From Sporopachydermia quercuum (lineage: Eukaryota > Ascomycota > Sporopachydermiomycetes > Sporopachydermiales > Sporopachydermiaceae): 64,000 nucleotides of DNA. The stretch lies in assembly GCA_001599295.1 (NCBI GenBank), contig BCGN01000003.1, positions 1,093,148 to 1,157,147 on the forward strand, in the 5' to 3' direction. The stretch's first letter is position 1, and each line of letters begins with the position of its first letter. The notes below the pieces were generated by a model that made no database searches, was not told where the DNA came from, and worked only from the letters and a program-made list of their open reading frames with translations. Of the stretch, positions 46,029 through 55,724 are shown one piece after another. Made by a program: the position numbers and the translations under genes.

Positions 46029-46140
46029 GAATCATAGCTTTTATCATGATTCTATTTTCCGTGACCCATTGAAAGCGCAAGCTGATTCAATGACCTGATT
46101 TCTAAGTTATGAAAGTGCGTTGGACCAGATGCCTCCGGTC
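46029..46140. ncRNA. cluster of hairpins, possible structured RNA
   Basis: A 7-bp stem GAATCAT/ATGATTC with a 10-base loop (46029-46052) is followed 14 bases later by CATTGAA-AGC-GCAA-GCT-GA-TTCAATG (46067-46092), a 7-bp plus 3-bp stem capped by a GNRA-type GCAA tetraloop. A GACC/GGTC stem lies at 46123-46140. GNRA-capped stems are common in functional RNAs. I could not match it to U snRNAs, SRP RNA, RNase P/MRP or a tRNA. Strand unknown; chance is not excluded. Confidence 0.2.
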
Positions 46141-47113
46141 TTGGATCTTGGACTCACTGTACTATAACTGCCATAGACAAAGACATAATAAATACAAGAT
46201 TTCGGCTGTAAAAAACCATAATACTTACAAAACGATCATCCTGTTCCTAGGCGATTATTTTCCTATAGGTATTAATTCCATCTAGACACTCTTAAAAATC
46301 CGGAAAGTATATCCCGGTCTCATTCTGCCATCCCAAACTCTTTATCTTCTTTTCAAGTTACACTGACCAGATTGCTGTCTCACTATTTGGATTAGTTTTA
46401 AGATATCTTATACTATCATTTCTTGTATTTGTTTAACCAATTCCTAAAATTCAACATTTTCTCTTCCTGTCTCTGCTATTTCTATCTACTTCAACGTATA
46501 TCTTCAGTTCTTCCTTCTCATACCTAACTTACTCATCTGAAGTGCTGAATGTTTATGCTTCCATCTGTTTTGCCCTTCTTCTTCTGTGGTGATTTTATGA
46601 ATAAACGACTATATCCTTAGACTGCTTGAACTATTTTTAAAGTATTTCTTTTCTTAAGTTGCAATCAGAGCTGGTTTCTATATTCTCAACTTTATAGATA
46701 ATCTTTCTTTCTTTTTCTTATTACTGCTATCACATTCAAATTCACACTCATCTGCCGCTTGCCCGTTCGGGAAACCAATCTATTACATTGCAAGATTTAA
46801 TCCTTTTAGTATCAAGAATAGCAGTTACTTACTCAACAAACATCCTGCGGGATCGTCCAATAAATTGACATTTGACTACACTCGACCACCGGAGATAAAG
46901 AAATATTCTTCACGTATTCAGTTTATGAACACACTGATACTGGCAAGGGTTCATCAATTTTTGTTTCCTTTCCCGTTGATCTCAAATCACTAAGAGAGGG
47001 TCTTAATACTGTCTTCTCTATCACAACCGTCAATCAAATTTTTAGTTTTGTGTCATAAACTAAAAATCAATCACAGAACACAAAACTTGAATAAACTACA
47101 AATTTCAGATATA

Positions 47114-47209
47114 TGAATTATTCTCCTCGTTTGACGATAGCAACTGTTTGTGGAATATTCCTTTCTGTCTGGAGTATCAACCAGTTGATATTTAAAAGTG
47201 CGGGGTAGG
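47114..47209 (+). other. 31-codon upstream ORF before YFH7
   Basis: Starts MNYSPRLTIATVCGIFLS and ends TAG 21 bases before the YFH7 start. It has one hydrophobic segment of about 18 residues, so it might be a regulatory upstream ORF or a tiny membrane protein. An open frame this short is expected by chance. Confidence 0.2.
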
Positions 47210-47230
47210 TTGATTTGAACGCTGAGAGCC

Positions 47231-48781
47231 ATGGAAGAATCATATCATGCTCTTGCAAATCGAGCATTGGAGTTTCTGGAGCAGTCAAATAGTTATAGAG
47301 TGGTAATTCTGATCGGGGGTACTCCAGGTTCAGGGAAAACAACAGTTGCAGGAAAGGTATGCGAAATACTGAACGAGAAATACAATACAGAACATGGTAT
47401 CAGCGTAAGAGAAGCCGAGAAGCTACGAGAGAAACAAAAAGCGGAGGAAAGTAAGAAAAAGAAAAGTAACGTTCACCTAGACAACCCGTTTCATACGCCA
47501 GCTCAGAAAAGGCATTCTTCAGACAATGTGTTTTATAAAACGAGTGGTAATAAAGAGCTGAGTATTGATGGTATGAAGACATCACAACAACTTACTAATA
47601 CAGTATCAAAACCCAAGACAGAACTGAGTCAGAAACCATTAATTGCTCAGATTGAAACATCAACACAGCATATTAGAGATTTAGAATCACATTTCAAAGA
47701 AAACAGTTATGAACAGGAAGCCATTGCTAGCTGGCTGCCAGAGAACTCTGTTATTCAAGATTTTCTACCAGCAAACCAAACAGTCAATTCTGTAAACGAT
47801 GCATCACTTAGATTTCCAATATTGAAAGAATTAGAAAATTCTAAAACACTTAATAAGTACCTCAATCCAGAAGAATATTTAAAGTCACTTCCTTTTGATG
47901 GTATATTCAATGANATTAGTATTAGGTCCACTGAGAAATACGACAAGAACTCGAATTCAGTTATACCAGAAGCGAGAGATACACATATTGAGAAGCGATA
48001 TAAAATATCACAACAGTTTGAAGAAGAAATCAATGACAAGCTAAACACTTTAGACAAGTATGATATTCCTCAGACGATTTACAGTAACGGTGGAGAATTG
48101 ACATCTATATCCATTCTTCCTTCTGACTGGAAACCAAAAAGGCTACTTCCCAACAATGAAAATCCTCTAGATGAGAATAAGTTCGCTCAAGTCCTGCCTA
48201 TGGATGGATTCCATTATCCGCGATATGTCTTGGATGTGTTTGAAAATGCATCTGAGGCGCACAAGAGAAGAGGTGCACCATGGACATTTGATAGCCAACA
48301 GGTAGTGATGCTTTTTGATGTTCTGAAGAGAACATGTTTGCCTTTGTCTTCAGGTCATAGTTTAGACGTTCTTTCGACTCTTCAAAAGGACGAAACTAAT
48401 ATTCCTGCGGTGCTGGCACCTTCCTTCGACCATTCGTTAAAAGATCCATCTAAGAATGGTATCCTCATTCCATCTACAGTACGTATAGTATTGTTCGAAG
48501 GATTATATTTATTGTTAGATAGCATGATTTCACCTTGGTGTCTGATTTCCAAGTCTTTAATGAACTCCTCTCGATTCACGACTTCGTGGTTTGTTGCTGT
48601 TCCTAGAAGAGTTGCAAGAAAAAGAGTCGCCAAACGACATCTTAGATCAGGAATATGCTATAGTTTTCATGAAGCAGTTGAAAGATTTGATTACAATGAT
48701 TTGATCAATGGAAGCTATGCAGTTGGGAACAGTTGTAGTCCAAATGTGATAATATTCAGCGTTGATGAAGCCGAGGATTAG
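47231..48781 (+). CDS. YFH7: Yfh7-type P-loop kinase with enlarged insert
   Basis: Putative small-molecule kinase related to phosphoribulokinase/uridine kinase, like yeast Yfh7. Residues 1-40 match the Yfh7 N-terminus in layout, with Walker A GTPGSGKTT (Gly30 to Lys36). The second half has PMDGFHYPRYVLDVF, HKRRGAPWTFD, SFDHSLKDP, RIVLFEGLYLLLD and RVAKRHLRSGICYS, all Yfh7/PRK-like landmarks around the substrate site and lid. Between the P-loop and MDGFH lie about 285 residues, much of it Lys-, Ser- and Asn-rich, roughly 150 more than I recall for the 353-residue yeast protein, hence the 516-residue length. No intron signals frame this insert, so it looks translated. One ambiguous base. The physiological substrate of Yfh7 is unknown. 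Confidence 0.85.
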   Translation: MEESYHALANRALEFLEQSNSYRVVILIGGTPGSGKTTVAGKVCEILNEKYNTEHGISVREAEKLREKQKAEESKKKKSNVHLDNPFHTPAQKRHSSDNVFYKTSGNKELSIDGMKTSQQLTNTVSKPKTELSQKPLIAQIETSTQHIRDLESHFKENSYEQEAIASWLPENSVIQDFLPANQTVNSVNDASLRFPILKELENSKTLNKYLNPEEYLKSLPFDGIFNXISIRSTEKYDKNSNSVIPEARDTHIEKRYKISQQFEEEINDKLNTLDKYDIPQTIYSNGGELTSISILPSDWKPKRLLPNNENPLDENKFAQVLPMDGFHYPRYVLDVFENASEAHKRRGAPWTFDSQQVVMLFDVLKRTCLPLSSGHSLDVLSTLQKDETNIPAVLAPSFDHSLKDPSKNGILIPSTVRIVLFEGLYLLLDSMISPWCLISKSLMNSSRFTTSWFVAVPRRVARKRVAKRHLRSGICYSFHEAVERFDYNDLINGSYAVGNSCSPNVIIFSVDEAED

Positions 48782-49245
48782 ATTTGAATGTTTAATGAGA
48801 ACTGAGCAAGAAAGAAAGAAAGAAAGACAGAAAAGGGAGGGGAAAGAATCATTAACTTATAAAAATTATGAAGTCGCTATTGGTGAAGACTAACTAATAC
48901 AATTCCAAAAATGAATTAGTCACTTTCTTGAGCTAACTGAATATCAATCCCAAAGTTGTGTTCATCGCTTTAATGATGTTGATGCTAGATAGAATGAATG
49001 TAAAGCAATCAGATAAATCTATTCAACATGCTTTTCAAGTACAAGTATATATAACGTTATGATAATATGAAAAGGTTACATCTAAAATTTTGTTATGTAA
49101 TCATGCACTATTGAGGTTACTGTGTTGAAGGATTTTTCTATCACAGATATATATTAAAATTATATATACAAATTGTAGTTCTACACCATACTATACATTT
49201 TGAAAATAGAGGGAAGATCACTCATTTCTATGATACATTCCTTCC
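48782..49245. other. convergent 3' spacer
   Basis: 464 bp between the YFH7 stop and the lipase stop. Begins with a GAAA-rich stretch; otherwise AT-rich. No gene seen. Confidence 0.6.
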
Positions 49246-50586
49246 CTATTCACTTAAGCTTTCTTCTTTCAGTATATCAACTAGATGCACTCCTACAACG
49301 TCTATTACATCTTTTGCCCATAAAACATCTAAATGAGAATACTGCGGTATCTTTACAACTCTCACAAGTTTGATATTGGGTTCCGAAAATTTCAATCTAC
49401 GTTCTAGCTTAAATCCATCAACTAAACTGTCATTCCCTGGCAGAAATAAAGCAACTTTTGGTACATCAGAGCCTTGAAATAATAATTCTGGTTCCATCTC
49501 AGATGGAAATGCACCTCCTGATTCCCTAAAGCCGTCTTTTCCTAGCCACCACTGCATGAGTTTTGAACTAGTATAAACAGGAGAAAATAGAAAATGACGA
49601 CTTCTGAGATTGAGGTCCCATAATGCATCATCCCAATTAAAAAGGTAACTAAACATAATATACCCAAAAAATCCATACATTGCGTTCGGCATTAATCTTC
49701 TTATCCATAACATATATGGCATAAAAGCTTGAGGTCCCAATAAGGCCATAAACCATTGTTTAGGTAGTACGGCTAAAAACTTGATCCATACTTTAGAATA
49801 AAGCAATGGACCCCCATATATTGCTGGACTCAAAGCACAGAATACATCAACCTGCTGTTTTACAGAATCATCGCCATATCGTGAAAATGCAAGAAAAGTT
49901 TGTGTGGTACCCTGAGAATGACCTACAATAGATATTTTGCTGTACCTAGTATTTTTTCCGACATATTTAACCATAGCTGGCACATCATATCTTGCCAAAT
50001 CATACATATCCCAATCCCAAATTGCGGGATCGTTTCGTTTATATTTAGTATGCCGAGGTGCAAAGCCTCCTCTGTTATTTCCAAGCCAAACATCAAACCC
50101 GTTTGTCATTAAATAGTACATCAAAGATTTGCGACCTGATGTGCAAAATGATGCACTAGACTGCATTAACCCAGGTATTAGGAGAACTGGTTTCCTTGGC
50201 TCTGTGGTGATATTTTCCAAATCATGAGAGGGGATAACATGCTGAACAATAAGAACAAATCCATCAGGGGTGATGACTTCGTGCTCCTCCACACTGAAGC
50301 CCAACAGTTGCAAATAAAACGCTAGATTTGCAGTAAGCTTAGAAGTTGGTTCTTCACCAACAGATGCACCTTTCAATCTTATTTCCCTGCAAAATCCTAT
50401 GGAGCACCATCGTATTAGAGCAAAGCACATCAACAGTGTCATAAATAATATGGAAAAGAAGTACGATGTTACCTTGAATATGTAGTATGTAATGGCGGAT
50501 CGAGTTGGTGGTGTTGTTTTACCACCAGCTCTTACAAGAGGACTTTCCGAATGCCAACTTCCCGAAGTTGGTTCTAGGTAAATCAT
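49246..50586 (-). CDS. sterol-esterase-type lipase (TGL1/YEH family)
   Basis: 446-residue membrane-anchored alpha/beta-hydrolase of the acid-lipase type; relatives (yeast Tgl1, Yeh1, Yeh2) hydrolyse steryl esters at lipid droplets or the plasma membrane. A hydrophobic segment at about 32-55 is followed by the lid-and-core signature: EHEVITPDGFVLIVQHVIP, PVLLIPGLMQSSASF, then GFDVWLGNNRGG and the nucleophile GHSQGT (Ser224). The acid is probably Asp in GNDSLVD and the His lies in QYSHLDVLWAKDV. No intron. The single N-terminal anchor and short loop before PVLLIPG favour the Tgl1/Yeh layout over soluble lipases; which paralogue cannot be decided here. Confidence 0.9.
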   Translation of the reverse strand: MIYLEPTSGSWHSESPLVRAGGKTTPPTRSAITYYIFKVTSYFFSILFMTLLMCFALIRWCSIGFCREIRLKGASVGEEPTSKLTANLAFYLQLLGFSVEEHEVITPDGFVLIVQHVIPSHDLENITTEPRKPVLLIPGLMQSSASFCTSGRKSLMYYLMTNGFDVWLGNNRGGFAPRHTKYKRNDPAIWDWDMYDLARYDVPAMVKYVGKNTRYSKISIVGHSQGTTQTFLAFSRYGDDSVKQQVDVFCALSPAIYGGPLLYSKVWIKFLAVLPKQWFMALLGPQAFMPYMLWIRRLMPNAMYGFFGYIMFSYLFNWDDALWDLNLRSRHFLFSPVYTSSKLMQWWLGKDGFRESGGAFPSEMEPELLFQGSDVPKVALFLPGNDSLVDGFKLERRLKFSEPNIKLVRVVKIPQYSHLDVLWAKDVIDVVGVHLVDILKEESLSE

Positions 50587-51167
50587 TTCATCAACAATGG
50601 AGAAAGGCGTCGCTTATTGTGATAATGCGTTTTATCGTCATAAATGAGGTAGTTGACTGTGTTTGATACTCATAATGACTGTTCTCAAGAGTTCAGCTTC
50701 TAGTAGCTGGTATGAGTCCTAAGTCTTTATAAAAGTACTTTGAATGTTAGTAAAAGTCAGTTTTTCGTGGTTCCTGAAACCTAGTACTCAAAACTACAAT
50801 ATATCAGAATATTACTCATTGTCCTTTTCAGATAGAAAACTTAAACCAGTCAATACCCAGCGTATAAACAGCATTCATATCCCATCATATGTTGGAGAAA
50901 ATTGATCGGTTTACTCGGCAGCTGCGAATCTACTGAACACAACCAACCATAGATGTGTAATGGGACAATTGGTATTTTTTTGATGATTCTGTGATCATTA
51001 TTAGATCATCAACTGATTGCTATTGTAATCATTAGACGAAACAAATTACAAATCCAAATAACTATAATGTGTTATGCAAAGAAATGCAAATATATTTGCT
51101 TGTAATAGGTTGTTTTGGGAGTCACTCAACAAGAATGCAAGAAACGTAAAAAATAGGGAAATATATC
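50587..51167. other. divergent promoter region, lipase / POC4-like
   Basis: 581 bp between two starts, AT-rich, no gene or repeat seen. Confidence 0.6.
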
Positions 51168-51683
51168 ATGGAACGTCACCCTTTGAACATCACAGAAGGT
51201 ACTACTCCATTTTCGGGCAAGGAGATTCATGTTGAGAAGATAAAATTTACTGATAAGCTAATGGTGAATGTTTATATTGATGGTATAATTAATTGCTCTG
51301 TAAGTGTTAATGCTAGTCAGATAATGACAAGGTAATAAACGGTTGATCAAACGTTGTGACCATGTCAGCAGAGCAAAGTAAAAGAAGCGTGGTTAGAGCA
51401 CACAGTACTAACAACGATGCAGTATGAAATTGGAGCCAATAATTTGAACGTGCCAGGCTTGGGCTCTAGTACAGGAGCAAATAGATTACTTGGACCACCA
51501 ACTGATCTGCTACTTGGCACAACCGTCGAACTATTAGCAAAGGCAGCCTTACAACATGTATACATAGAGGAGAGAAAGCCGGTTGTCATTTCTACGAATT
51601 CGAGGTTTTGGAACGAGGAGGACACCTCAAAATATAGAGAGAAGTTAAATACTGTGTGCGAACTGATAGAACAATTGAAGTGA
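51168..51683 (+). CDS. POC4: proteasome assembly chaperone 4-like protein
   Basis: Two exons, 51168-51299 and 51423-51683, give 130 residues; donor GTAAGT, branch TACTAAC, acceptor GCAG, phase 0. Exon 1 ends in FTDKLMVNVYIDGIINCS and exon 2 has TDLLLGTTVELLAKAALQHV then KPVVISTNSRFW. The pattern of strand (F-x-D-x-L-x-x-x-V), LLG-turn, helix and strand with S-x-N follows PSMG4/PAC4-type chaperones, which with PAC3 build the alpha ring of the 20S proteasome. Similarity is by pattern only, and PAC3 (Irc25) is the main alternative. With NAS2 it is the second proteasome-assembly gene here, though 30 kb away. Convergent with SDO1. Confidence 0.5.
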
Positions 51684-51822
51684 ATGCGAGGTATAAAAGC
51701 ATAATTGCTTCCTGAACAAGATTTTAGTTTGTTGTACAATGCTCGTGGCCGATCAAATCAAGAGGGCAATCACTAGCCGATAAACTTATTATTAAACTAA
51801 GTAACTCTACAGATCAGCAATA

Positions 51823-52656
51823 CTACAGGGCTTTTGTCCCTTCTTCTGCTACTGCCATACTTATAACTTCAACAGTTGGTCTTGCTTTAGGATTAGCTTG
51901 TACCAAATCATTGATATCTTTATACTTCCCTGGGTCAACAAACGCAATACATTCCCAGGAAGTTCCAGACCAAAAATCATCTTCGATTTCTTCTAACAAA
52001 GGCTTGACTTGTGCACTAAATACTTTCGAATCTTTGGAATCACTTGTTACTCTTAACTTCATCTTTGCTCTAGCAATTGGAATCACCTGTGAACTGATCA
52101 AAGACTTGATGGCATCAAGTGCTTGTATCTTTGCAGCTTTAGTTGTAGAGATGTTAAATTTGATTTCTGCTAATGCTTTGCTAATCATTGATGCAGGATA
52201 TGGTCTTTTAGTCTTGGGATTGATACATTTAGATGCAATTATTGAGACAACTTCATTGGTTATCTGACTAGATTTTGCTTGTCTTTCTTTCTCGTTCAAC
52301 TGAATTTCTCCTTTTGCTAAAATCTCAAGGATAATTTCATCCACATCTGTTGTTCCGAAAGCTTTCTTGAGATCATCTACTGGCGCCACTTGACCTTTTG
52401 ATACATTCGTGAATACTTGACTGATTTGCAGTACATCATCTAATTGTTTTTCCCTGTATATACGTTAGCAGCTTAACCAAATTAACCACATGACAACCTC
52501 GTGATCTATATCTTAGCCGTATACTTACACATTGTTTCTCCAATCTTGCACTTTATTCTGATAACATGCAATTTCAAATCTCTTCTTGCCTTTCTTCATT
52601 CTAACTAATGAAACATTAGTTAGTTTGATTTGTGTGTTTGGCTGCTGAATACCCAT
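51823..52656 (-). CDS. SDO1: SBDS ribosome maturation factor Sdo1
   Basis: Cytosolic factor that, with the GTPase Efl1, releases Tif6 from nascent 60S subunits. Exons 52656-52529 and 52453-51823 give 252 residues (yeast Sdo1 is 250). Exon 1 is [20 protein letters not shown] then [20 protein letters not shown]; the intron has donor GTAAGT and branch GCTAAC. The join restores [23 protein letters not shown], the SBDS FYSH domain. Domain II carries [14 protein letters not shown] and [18 protein letters not shown]; domain III has [10 protein letters not shown] and the ferredoxin-like C-terminus. The longest open frame starts only at the internal GTG before APVDDL, so the exon 1 join decides the true start. 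Confidence 0.97.
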
Positions 52657-53735
52657 TATGAGAAAAAAAAAAGATTCTTTTTACTAATGAAACGAATTCT
52701 AATTGATATCCTAATTAATATATAACAGAACCGTATGATTTACCATTNAAATGATCTTCCAATCAATTTAACATCATCTCTCATCTATAATCTTAAGTAA
52801 CATAACAATAAAACTCCATTTGATAAGTTTTTCTTTTGATCAGATCATCTGATAAATGATGATATAATCATTTATTTAGGAAATATGATTGCCTATCCTC
52901 AATGAGCCAATTACCATTTTAATGCACGTTTAGAAATATTTCGGAAACAATGAGTAATTAACTGAAGAAAGTGCGTTAGAGAAGTATCTGATATAAATCA
53001 AAATTTAAGCCATTTCTCGTACATTTACTGTACCTAAAGCTTTATACAATCAAAATACAATCTCACCAACACTATATTTCTCAAGCTCTTTAGCCTCCAT
53101 TTTAGCAATATAATTCCTATTCTCCTATCTTTTCCGAGCTATATGTGAACTCTATTAATTATTTGCAACCTTGCATAATTAACTCATAATAACTGATGCT
53201 TCTTAATGCACAAAGAACCCCGTTGACAAACCTTAAAATTTGTCAGGGATTTGGTCAATGCTTGTCCTTTTTATCTTGCCGCAAACTATGATAATAGCCC
53301 TATGTAAGTGAATACTCGTTCTCACGTTCAATTTGTTTATGAAATATACATATAACACGAGGGTTGTATTCTTTTCCTAAAACTCATAGAATTTTATTGA
53401 GATAGCTAGCTATTAAAGGTGTAGAGTGTTTAATCATTTCACTCAAGTACGTCTGATATACCTATTACTATTTCTTCTCAAGTCCTAGCTTCTTGGGATC
53501 AAATCACCACAGGTTCACATATCATAGGTTATTGCTTGATTTATTATCAGCAGAATCCTAGAAAGCTATTCAACACTTTCTAATAGGAACCCGATTCCAG
53601 AAAAGCTAAAAACAGAAGATTCTATCTCAATCACGTTTTGATTGATTTGCATAATCTCTGGGTCCTGACTCCCTTCTCATCAAACTCTTTCACTGCATTT
53701 CATCTTTTTCCATTTTTATAAATTATCGTATAAAA
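52657..53735. other. divergent promoter region, SDO1 / IZH3
   Basis: 1.08 kb between two starts. The last 400 bp on the plus strand are C/T-rich, like a long 5' leader for IZH3. No gene seen. Confidence 0.6.
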
Positions 53736-55163
53736 ATGACTGAATGTGAATGTGAAATTGTGATTGAGGCTTCCGAAGTCTCCCTGGTTCGTCAGAGAGC
53801 TATAGAATCGTCTATGGCTGAAGACGTAAGTAATGAACCAGACGAATCAGATAATTTAGAAGAACCTACTATTCTCGACAAANTAGACAGCTTTCTTGAA
53901 AGTCTTGAACAGAAACTAAACACATTTGAGAACATTTTTGTCTCTAATCATAAAAATCAATGGGAGCTGGCTACTATGTATAAACATAAGATTGAACATT
54001 TAGGAAGTGAATCAATCACTTCAATTCTGAATACTTACGACACTTTGATTTCTATTCAAAACCTGTGCAATGAAAGAGGAAGGGCTAAAGCAGAAGATTT
54101 GTTACAAGTGTTAGAATCACGGTATGAAAATTTATATAGTTCAGCTATATCAGCAAGGGAATTTGATTTAAGCAACAAAGTGAAACATGCTCTTAAGTTC
54201 GTGGATGATAAGATTAACCAGCTAGAAGCCTCTATGAGAATTATCCATCCCACAAAATTGTTAGATTCAGCTATTCAAACATCATTGCAATTAAGTCAAA
54301 AACGCCTTTTACACATCTCAGAATTACCTGAACCTTGGCAAGATAATGAGTTTATTTATTATGGTTATAGGTTTCATCATGATCCAGTTAAATGTTTTCA
54401 ATCTATATTCTCGTTCCACAATGAAACGGTCAATATTTGGACTCATTTACTTGGTGCTATGTATATCATATACCTTGCAGTGGTTGCATTTCCAGCGTCA
54501 GATGTTTACAACATGGGCCATATTGTCGATAAAATCGTCCTTTATTCATTTTTATTTGCGTCACTGAAATGCTTGCTCTGCTCTTCTACCTGGCATACTC
54601 TTCTTTGTATTTCAAAGCTACACGTGAGATCTCGTTGCATATGCGTTGATTACTCAGGTATTACTGTGCTGATCACAGCTAGTATTATTACTACTGAATA
54701 CGCTGGTTTATACGACCATCCTTTAATTAGAGACACTTATATTGCCATATCTCTTCTGGCTGGATTATATGGGCTAAACATGAACTGGAAACCTCAATTC
54801 GATCAGCCACATATGAGGAAACTGAAAATAATTTTTTTTCTTTCCTTGCCACTATCAGGAATAGCTGCAGGCATTCATGCCTCTTTTTATCATGGTTTTT
54901 TAGTTATGCTGAAATATTATGCCCCTCTTGGCTTCTCTTTTGGTTCTTATTTATTAGGGGTAGTTTTCTACGCCTTTCTTATTCCTGAGAGATTCCGTAC
55001 TGATCATGTAAATAAACCAGAAACTTGGTGGGAATCAGTGAAAAGGTTAGGCTGGGTAGATTATATTCTTGCTTCTCATAACATCTGGCATGGCTTTGTT
55101 TTCCTTGGAATCCTCTGCCATTATATTGCTATTATGGGTATGTTTAGAAAGTTATATGTATAA
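53736..55163 (+). CDS. IZH3: Izh3-type PAQR (adiponectin-receptor-like) membrane protein
   Basis: 475-residue seven-helix membrane protein of the PAQR/hemolysin-III family; yeast Izh proteins affect zinc and sterol homeostasis. The first 200 residues are soluble and partly coiled coil (FDLSNKVKHALKFVDDKINQLEAS), as in the long Izh3 rather than the short Izh1/2/4. The PAQR core starts at SELPEPWQDNEFIYYGYR and has FHNETVNIWTHLLGA, CSSTWHTLL and ASHNIWHGFVFLGILCHY, supplying the Ser/His/Asp/His set that coordinates zinc in the family (DYSG in helix 3 gives the Asp). No intron. One ambiguous base. Confidence 0.9.
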   Translation: MTECECEIVIEASEVSLVRQRAIESSMAEDVSNEPDESDNLEEPTILDKXDSFLESLEQKLNTFENIFVSNHKNQWELATMYKHKIEHLGSESITSILNTYDTLISIQNLCNERGRAKAEDLLQVLESRYENLYSSAISAREFDLSNKVKHALKFVDDKINQLEASMRIIHPTKLLDSAIQTSLQLSQKRLLHISELPEPWQDNEFIYYGYRFHHDPVKCFQSIFSFHNETVNIWTHLLGAMYIIYLAVVAFPASDVYNMGHIVDKIVLYSFLFASLKCLLCSSTWHTLLCISKLHVRSRCICVDYSGITVLITASIITTEYAGLYDHPLIRDTYIAISLLAGLYGLNMNWKPQFDQPHMRKLKIIFFLSLPLSGIAAGIHASFYHGFLVMLKYYAPLGFSFGSYLLGVVFYAFLIPERFRTDHVNKPETWWESVKRLGWVDYILASHNIWHGFVFLGILCHYIAIMGMFRKLYV

Positions 55164-55346
55164 TTTTATGCAAGGAAAAGGAAAGATTGCTGGTACTCTG
55201 ATGAATGGCAATAGAATTAAACTTGCTCTTATCAAATTATTATTAGGAAAGAATGGCTGGTCAAATGTGTGTGCACATGAAAAGTAGATATAGCTGGGAA
55301 TTGTTTGTTCATACATAAATATAAAATGCAGATTGTATATTTGAGA

Positions 55347-55638
55347 TAATGTATTTTCTTTCTAATGTAGAGAATACTGAAAGGGATGAAGAAACAAGAG
55401 AAGTAGTGATGAATGAATATGTAATTGATGGAAGTGCAAGTAATCTACGGACCAAAAACAAAGGAAGAAAGACCAATAGGGGAACACTGAATATGCAACA
55501 GCACGAGAATACAATACAAAGTTGCAATTAGAGGCAATCAAGTTGAATAAAGTGGAAGCATTGGGAAGAGCAACAACAAAAGAAGGTAAAACATATGAAG
55601 AGATAATCAAACGCCCCATATACCAAGTAAAATAACAT
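55347..55638 (+). pseudogene. possible small gene, frame not continuous
   Basis: A purine-rich stretch in the 3' region of IZH3 looks coding, but in three successive frames. They are TERDEETREVVMNEYVIDG, then a piece opening with ATG (MEVQVIYGPKTKEERPIGEH), then EYATAREYNTKLQLEAIKLN running on to TYEEIIKRPIYQVK and a TAA stop at about 55.636 kb. The second piece ends in TGA, and reading one base further along continues directly into the third. A small intron (donor GTAATC, acceptor CAACAG, 62 bp) would also join the first and third pieces, but its signals are weak. It may be a broken gene, a base-calling error, an odd intron or chance. I do not recognise the family. Confidence 0.3.
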
Positions 55639-55724
55639 TGAGGCGTTCCTTGCAGTGTTCATAACTTATCATTTTTATTCAGTTAACATTCAATCTATTA
55701 CCCACACATGTCAATTTAATTCAA

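Larger units (their letters stand above)
44297..47230. other. long spacer, candidate structured RNA region
   Basis: 2.9 kb between GIM4 (minus) and YFH7 (plus) with no open frame above about 75 codons that does not shadow a gene. Three hairpins lie within 110 bp at 46.03-46.14 kb. The stretch 46.36-46.78 kb is C/T-rich on the plus strand, as in long yeast 5' leaders. A 31-codon open frame lies just before YFH7. A regulatory region, an unrecognised ncRNA gene or a centromere-like spacer are all possible; none is shown. Confidence 0.4.

Noticed and set aside
46200-46260. ATACTTAC, resembling the 5' end of U1 snRNA
   Set aside because: The following bases do not continue the U1 sequence, and the string is simply the complement of a donor-like site.
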